Below, piece by piece: positions 59,405 to 64,000 of a stretch of 64,000 nt of DNA (position 1 is its first letter; each line of letters starts with the position of its first letter). The position numbers were made by a program, and so were the translations under genes. The notes beneath the pieces were generated by a model. It saw nothing but the letters and a program-made list of their open reading frames with translations. It made no database searches and was not told the origin of the DNA. Source of the stretch: Sciurus carolinensis (lineage: Eukaryota > Chordata > Mammalia > Rodentia > Sciuridae). The stretch spans positions 14,553,105 to 14,617,104 of the forward strand of contig NC_062232.1 of the NCBI RefSeq assembly GCF_902686445.1, given 5' to 3'.

Positions 59405-59439
59405 TTTCCAGGGGAGAGAGTTAAATAAATAAATACTTA

Positions 59440-59545
59440 TTTACATATTTATTTATTTATTTCTGCAGAGCTGGGGTTTGAACCCAGGGCCTTGCACATG
59501 CTTGGCAAGCACTCTACCATTGAGCTACATCTCAGCCTTGGAGAT
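59440..59545 (-). mobile_element. ID-type SINE
   Basis: GCTGGGGTTTGAACCCAGGG, CCTTGCACATGCTTGGCAAG and CACTCTACCATTGAGCTACA read antisense to the ID body. (TTTA)n upstream is its tail. Confidence 0.88.
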
Positions 59546-61668
59546 ATACTTTTTAAGGAGAAAATAATCAGGAGTTTATATTTGTGTTTCCAATTCAAAT
59601 TCAGGACCACTAGGCTTTAACTTCTTGCATTTCCTATTTGTGTCTCTTTTAGGCTGAAAACTCTGGTTCCAAATGACATTAACATAATCATGTATATACT
59701 TTGTGTACATGTGCATGTATGTATATATGTAGTCTCAGATAATAATAACCCTGATAGGGCTTGGGTGGCCATGGGTTCACTCTCCACATCAAAAATAATA
59801 ACAAGAAGAGCACTAATAACTGAAAACAAAGATTTGGGGGATAGTTAGTTCGTTTTATCCTGAGGAGACATCCCACTGAGGAGGCACAGTAACATTCTGT
59901 GGTGTGAAGTAATGTGAGGTCATTCCGATTGGGGTTATGCCAACAACTTGATATATGATTAAATTAGTTTGTTGCATTTCATTTCCATTTTATGTTATTG
60001 TGTGTTATGGTTATGTAAAGCATTTATATGGTTCCAAGATGAAAAGGCCCCTAGCCATAATCCTTCCACAGTGTTGTGCCTAGCACATCAAAGTCATTCA
60101 CAAATATTTGCTGACTTTTATGACATGTATTAGATTGTTTTATTTAATTCATTCACTGAAGGAGTGATGGTGATTCAAACAGAAAAACCAAAGCCATGTT
60201 AAGGCCAAGATTTGCCTCGAAGTTCAGGTTGATTGAATATCTTTGGGTGATTTGCAAAGGGAAAGGTCAAAGGCCATTTCAGGATCTCTAAATCCCAAGA
60301 CACACTTGGTGGGGTCTGGGGTGGTGGGGAAGCAGAGTCCTTTGTCTCCAACTTCACTCAAGATGAAGGCACCCTCCTTCTTAAGACTTTCTCTTCCTTA
60401 GGTCTTATGCAATTCTTTCTTCATCTCCCTGGCCTCCCCTTCAGATGCAGGAGAACTTTGTGAATATTCTAGCTCATATAACTTTACTTTTACCCATAGT
60501 TAATAACTACAACCTCAACCTGTCACTGCCTGACACAATTTCCTAAAGCGTCCCTCACTTTCAAGGTTGTTTCTAAGTTTGGCTTTACAATTTCTACAAA
60601 GAAAGAGCATAAAGAAAATGTCCTGGTCATTTAAAAAAATGCATTCCCTTGTTTCTCCACTGCAAAGTTACTATTTTAACCTTTGTAATGAATAAATTTC
60701 TGGTCAGAAGATATTTGAGATTATGCAAATGTCCCACTAATTTTAGCCTCTATTTATGTTAATTCTTGTCTGCAACAGCCACTGTGGCCTTTGCCAAATG
60801 CTGACTTTCTATTTTCAGCATCTTTTTACATTAATTAATTGGAATTCTGTAATGAAAAGTTGTTCCTCCTTCTCCATTTATTTATTCAATTATGTCTTTG
60901 CAAAGGATTTGTGGCTGTTCATTTTATTCTGTGGGTTAAAACCAACAACTATCTACATTTATTTTATCTTTCAAATAATAGAGCATTGGAAAAGGAAGGG
61001 AGAAGAGATAAAGAGAACTCTGAAGGAAATAGGAATGGTAGATCTCAGAAGCGGTCCCTGCCCCTTGCCTGAGATAGAATCCCCAAAGAGCCCTCCCCTA
61101 CCCGCCACTAGAAACCCACTTGTTGAAGACAGCATGGCTCCCTGGATGATATAGTTCACTGAGCTGCTATTTCCAGGTTAACTGTGCACTAGGGAAAAGG
61201 CACAACTCATCCCAAGTGCATGAGAGCCATTATGAGATCTTTTCTGTGCTCTCTGTTGCACTGACCGTGCAGGTCACATATTGAAATATTACAGCGCCCT
61301 CCATCCTGGCTTCCTGAGTGATATCATGGAGAGTCCCTGGCCAATCTATGTTCGACACACGAGTGGAAAATCAACCTCTGATAATTTGAGGCTAATTGGT
61401 ACTGCAACATAACCCGGTCCATCCTAACACAGTGGTCTAAACTCAAACAATGATCCACACATTTCCCTTCATTGTGCTCATTAAGTCCTAGGTCTTAAAT
61501 CTTTATGGTGCTTGGGTAACCACAAGACGCAAAGGATAAAGGCTTCTGGGTTTTTTTTTCCAAGTTTAAAGCACATATCCAATTGCAGTTGTCCACAACT
61601 GAGTTCTCACAAAAGAAGCAAAAGTTAACAGAAACTCAGAACAAATAAGCACTAAGACTGAACTCTTG

Positions 61669-61702
<34 letters not shown>

Positions 61703-61960
61703 ACTCGCAACATATAGTTGGGGAATTGATTTTTGGATCCTCAGTCAAGTAAACAGGGCAGCATTTTACAGCTGTTACGTGATCTTTTAAAGGCAAGTTA
61801 GTGGCATAACCATTTATAGAAACAGTTGTTCTGTCCCTTTGGCCCCAACTGTGTCGCTAATCTTCATCTTCTCTTGTACTAAGTCAATGCTGCAAACTTG
61901 CATCACCAGCAGTACTATGCGTACCGTAGCACTACCCTGCACAATTAACATTCCCCAGAA
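59546..61960. other. PDHA1 upstream intergenic DNA
   Basis: No supported gene. A 132-codon frame at 60756-61154 has no known domain. A perfect (AT)n run lies at about 61672-61700, some 600 bp upstream of the PDHA1 start codon. The rest is unique-looking and AT-rich until the CpG island. Confidence 0.5.
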
Positions 61961-61964
61961 GGCA

Positions 61965-62650
61965 GTGCAGATAGCAAGAAGGTCCCGCCTGCGGTGGGGC
62001 GGGCACTTTCCTACGCAGGCGCCTTTGGGGTCCCCGCCTTCTCAATCGCCCACCGCGTGGTGACCTGAGGAGCCCAGAGCCCCGCCCGCTCTGGCGCTGA
62101 TATTTAATGAGCGGTCGCAGGCCTTTCTGGTGGGCGGGGCAGGCGCTGGGAGCCGTCCTGGTTGGTCCGCAGACCTGCGCGGCGCATGACGTCGTTCGGA
62201 CTCGTCACGTCGCGTTGCGTTTAAGGCGTGGCATCGGCTCCGGGCGCTTGAAGGAGACTTGGGGACGGCTTGTTCACATAAGTGGTTGGAGTCGTCCCTG
62301 CAGCTGCTTGCTCTCCATGAGGAAGATGCTCGCGGCTGTCTCCCGCGTGTTGGCTGGCGCTGCCCAGAAGCCGGTGAGGCGGCCTGAGCCAGCGGGCTCG
62401 GGTGGGGCGTGAGCAAGGCCGAGGCGGGACCGGAGGAGGGCGGGCTGGACCTCCCAGCACCCGGCTGTTGCTGTGTGCCGTTTGGGGCCGGGCCCCGGAA
62501 GGGGGACACGCGGGGAGCCGCGGACCTTTGTTTTGACTCCTCGCGGTATATTCTGCTCCTGACCCCGGGGTGAGAGACGCGGGCTAGGGAGGAGGGGGAT
62601 CCCTACAAGATTTTCGTGGAGTTAGGCTGCGCCTCCCCCCCCCCCCCGCG
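61965..62650 (+). promoter_or_regulatory. PDHA1: PDHA1 CpG-island promoter
   Basis: An abrupt rise in GC and CpG density around exon 1. Sp1-type GC boxes are GGGGCGGG (61996-62003), CCCCGCCCGC (62080-62089) and GGGCGGGGC (62132-62140). A CRE/ATF-like TGACGTCG is at 62187-62194, with a second CGTCACGTC-type half-site near 62203-62211. TGATATTTAATG near 62098 is the only TATA-like word and may not be used. The start of transcription cannot be fixed from sequence; 62200-62260 is my guess. Confidence 0.85.
62317..62373 (+). CDS. PDHA1: PDHA1 exon 1 (pyruvate dehydrogenase E1 alpha, mitochondrial), partial
   Basis: The 57 coding bases give MRKMLAAVSRVLAGAAQKP and end exactly at a splice donor, CCG|GTGAGG (GT at 62374-62375). 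Human PDHA1 starts MRKMLAAVSRVLSGASQKP, so the match is near-identical and the exon boundary fits phase 0. The product is the alpha subunit of the thiamine-diphosphate-dependent E1 of the pyruvate dehydrogenase complex in the mitochondrial matrix. These residues (Arg2, Lys3, Arg10, Lys18, no acid) are the start of the mitochondrial presequence. The ATG context is weak (T at -3, A at +4). The catalytic domain lies in later exons to the right, outside the window. Confidence 0.96.
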
Positions 62651-62809
62651 CCCCCGTCGGCCCGGCTCCGCTGGCCAAGCAGGAGGAGTGTTGGAGGATT
62701 TCCAGCCCCTGTTTACAGGACATGGAAATGGTGAGGCTAGGACTTCTGGTCGCCAGTTGGCTCCACTCATTTCAAATATTACTAATTTCGTTCCTCTTGA
62801 CCGAGAGGC

Positions 62810-63240
62810 AATATAGTACGTAATAGTAAAGAGCTTGGAATCCGGGGATTTGAGTTATTCGGTTCAAACAGCGTTCTCACCATTTAACTACTGTGATCTT
62901 AGGGAAGCGCACACACACACACAAATTTTTTTCAATGTCCTGGTGCCTGGTTTCTTCATTTAAAATGGAGATAAGAAGAGTACTTTCCCCACAGTGAATC
63001 GCACCAGCGTGTACATCCACAAGATAGGGATTCTAATTAGAATAAGATATATTCCATGCTCGTATAATTATATCAAAATGGATTTTGCAGTCATGTGTAA
63101 CTAAAAAGTACAACAACAAAAAGAGTACTTTCCTCGAGGGGTTATCTTGAGGATTCAACAATGACCCATGCCTAAACCTTTCCGAATAGCGTCTGGCACA
63201 TAGTGAGTGCCATATATGTTTAATATTGTTATTTTATGGA
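62810..63240 (+). mobile_element. MIR SINE in PDHA1 intron 1, split by an L1 insertion
   Basis: AGTAAAGAGCTTGGAATCCG, TTCTTCATTTAAAATGGAGA, TATCTTGAGGATTCAACAAT and GTCTGGCACATAGTGAGTGC follow MIR order. The last two lie after the inserted fragment. A short (CA)n lies at about 62911-62922. Confidence 0.75.
62989..63120 (+). mobile_element. 132-bp L1 3'-end insertion with exact TSD
   Basis: AAGAGTACTTTCC occurs at 62976-62988 and again at 63121-63133. Between them lies a severely 5'-truncated L1 tail (TAATTAGAATAAGATATATT, GGATTTTGCAGTCATGTGTA, ending in an A-rich tail). The same tail in antisense splits the SINE at 11490-11640. Confidence 0.85.
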
Positions 63241-64000
63241 GTGCTCAGTTTGGTATACATTTGTTAGACACATACACTCGGCTCTGATAGGGTTCAAACG
63301 GGGTCAGACTCGCCAAAAACAAATTTCCTCCTTTCCCTTCCTCTCAGCATTGAAGCTTTTATTGGCAATCACTTCGCGAGAACCCAGAGAGGAAACTACC
63401 TTCACCCTTAAACACACAGAGGCTTAGAGTAAAAGTAGCTAAAGAAAACAGAAGTGATCTTAAGAGGGTGGGGGTTAAGGTTAAGACTATTTATGGCCCC
63501 AGCTTTTAGATGTTACTCATATCTAAGCTTCTAGCATTTTGACCTCTAGGCACAGTGAGATAGTGTTTGTTGGTATAACTGCCCCAAGCTTTGACTTGTA
63601 ATTCTGGTTCTAGTAATTTACCCAGGACTTAATACAACTCTGGGCATTATGGGCAGAGATTGTCAAAATGTAGGAAGTGGGCTGCTCTAGGAATCCCATT
63701 GACTAATGACAAAACACGATTTGATTAACCCATTAAATTCCAGGTTTTCAGTTCTGAGAATTATTTCAACAAAATTGACACAGATGCATTAAAATAGGTG
63801 AAAATCAATCTAGAGCTTATACACATTGTTAACATAATTGTTATATTCTAATATGTTCTTATTATGTAGCTATATATTACATACTGTATTTTTATAAGTG
63901 TTCCACATTTGGGATGATGGGACAAAATGGGTTAATCAGATACTATATTAGCATTTGAATTGTAACTGGAAGCCTACCTTCCTGTTAAGGTTAAGCGCCA

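Larger units (their letters stand above)
45826..59408 (+). mobile_element. Complete endogenous retroviral provirus (class-I type) carrying a nested L1
   Basis: Two same-direction LTRs (45830-46757; 58704-59404) start with TG and end with ACA. They are bounded by the same 4-bp TTTC at 45826-45829 and 59405-59408. A primer-binding site follows the 5' LTR and a polypurine tract precedes the 3' LTR. A 4-bp duplication is usual for gammaretrovirus-type integrases. By eye the LTRs differ at roughly one position in ten, so the insertion is old. Its own internal DNA (about 6.1 kb without the L1) shows no recognisable gag, pol or env frame, so it looks non-autonomous or badly decayed. Confidence 0.9.
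62374..64000 (+). other. PDHA1: PDHA1 intron 1, 5' part
   Basis: Starts with the GTGAGG donor and stays CpG-rich to about 62650, including a C-run of about 14 at 62634-62647. The rest is ordinary intron with a MIR split by an L1 tail and no further exon that I can support. No acceptor leading to PDHA1 exon 2 sequence was seen. Confidence 0.85.

Noticed and set aside
60756..61154. 132-codon plus-strand open frame upstream of PDHA1
   Set aside because: No recognisable domain, an overlapping open frame in another phase, and no splice or promoter context.
62042..62509. 155-codon minus-strand open frame over the PDHA1 promoter
   Set aside because: It lies wholly in the CpG island, where stop codons are rare by composition. 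It has no domain, and other frames there are open as well.

Overview
The window is mammalian nuclear DNA, almost certainly from a squirrel-family rodent (Sciuridae). The evidence is the SINE set: tRNA-derived ID-type elements and hybrid SINEs in which a 7SL-type B1 head is fused to an ID-like tail (B1-dID). These sit beside young rodent-style L1 elements and many old mammal-wide repeats (MIR, L2, hAT MITEs, MaLR LTRs). The only host gene exon I can support is exon 1 of PDHA1 (coding part 62317-62373, plus strand). In mammals PDHA1 is X-linked, so the window should be the gene-poor stretch of X upstream of PDHA1, on the side where human carries ADGRG2. That synteny is inferred from known gene order, not seen here.

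Layout: 1-5378, a young plus-strand L1 with intact ORF1 and an ORF2 broken by two A-run indels. 5.4-14.1 kb, old intergenic DNA with scattered MIR, hAT, B1-dID and LTR fragments. 14.8-22.2 kb, two antisense L1 copies end to end, an old one and a younger one. 22.3-30.9 kb, SINEs, a (CT)n(CA)n microsatellite and decayed L1/MIR. 30.9-33.2 kb, a 5'-truncated young L1 with a 13-bp target-site duplication (TSD). 33.2-37.9 kb, old hAT and L2 DNA. 37.93-39.17 kb, a decaying ~62-65 bp tandem array whose units each carry a CTCF-like core. 39.2-45.8 kb, old MIR, MLT1 and hAT DNA. 45826-59408, a complete class-I-type endogenous provirus (4-bp TSD, paired LTRs, tRNA-Val-like primer-binding site, polypurine tract) with a near-full-length L1 inside it and an ID SINE inside that L1. 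59.4-62.0 kb, PDHA1 upstream DNA. 61.97-62.65 kb, the PDHA1 CpG-island promoter. From 62374 to the end, PDHA1 intron 1.

No bacterial-type operons, CRISPR arrays, rRNA genes or functional tRNA genes are present. The L1 copies supply the reverse transcriptase that, by established knowledge, mobilises the SINEs. The most interesting non-standard structures are the CTCF-like tandem array, the three-level nested provirus, and an in-frame 70-codon open extension upstream of the PDHA1 start codon.
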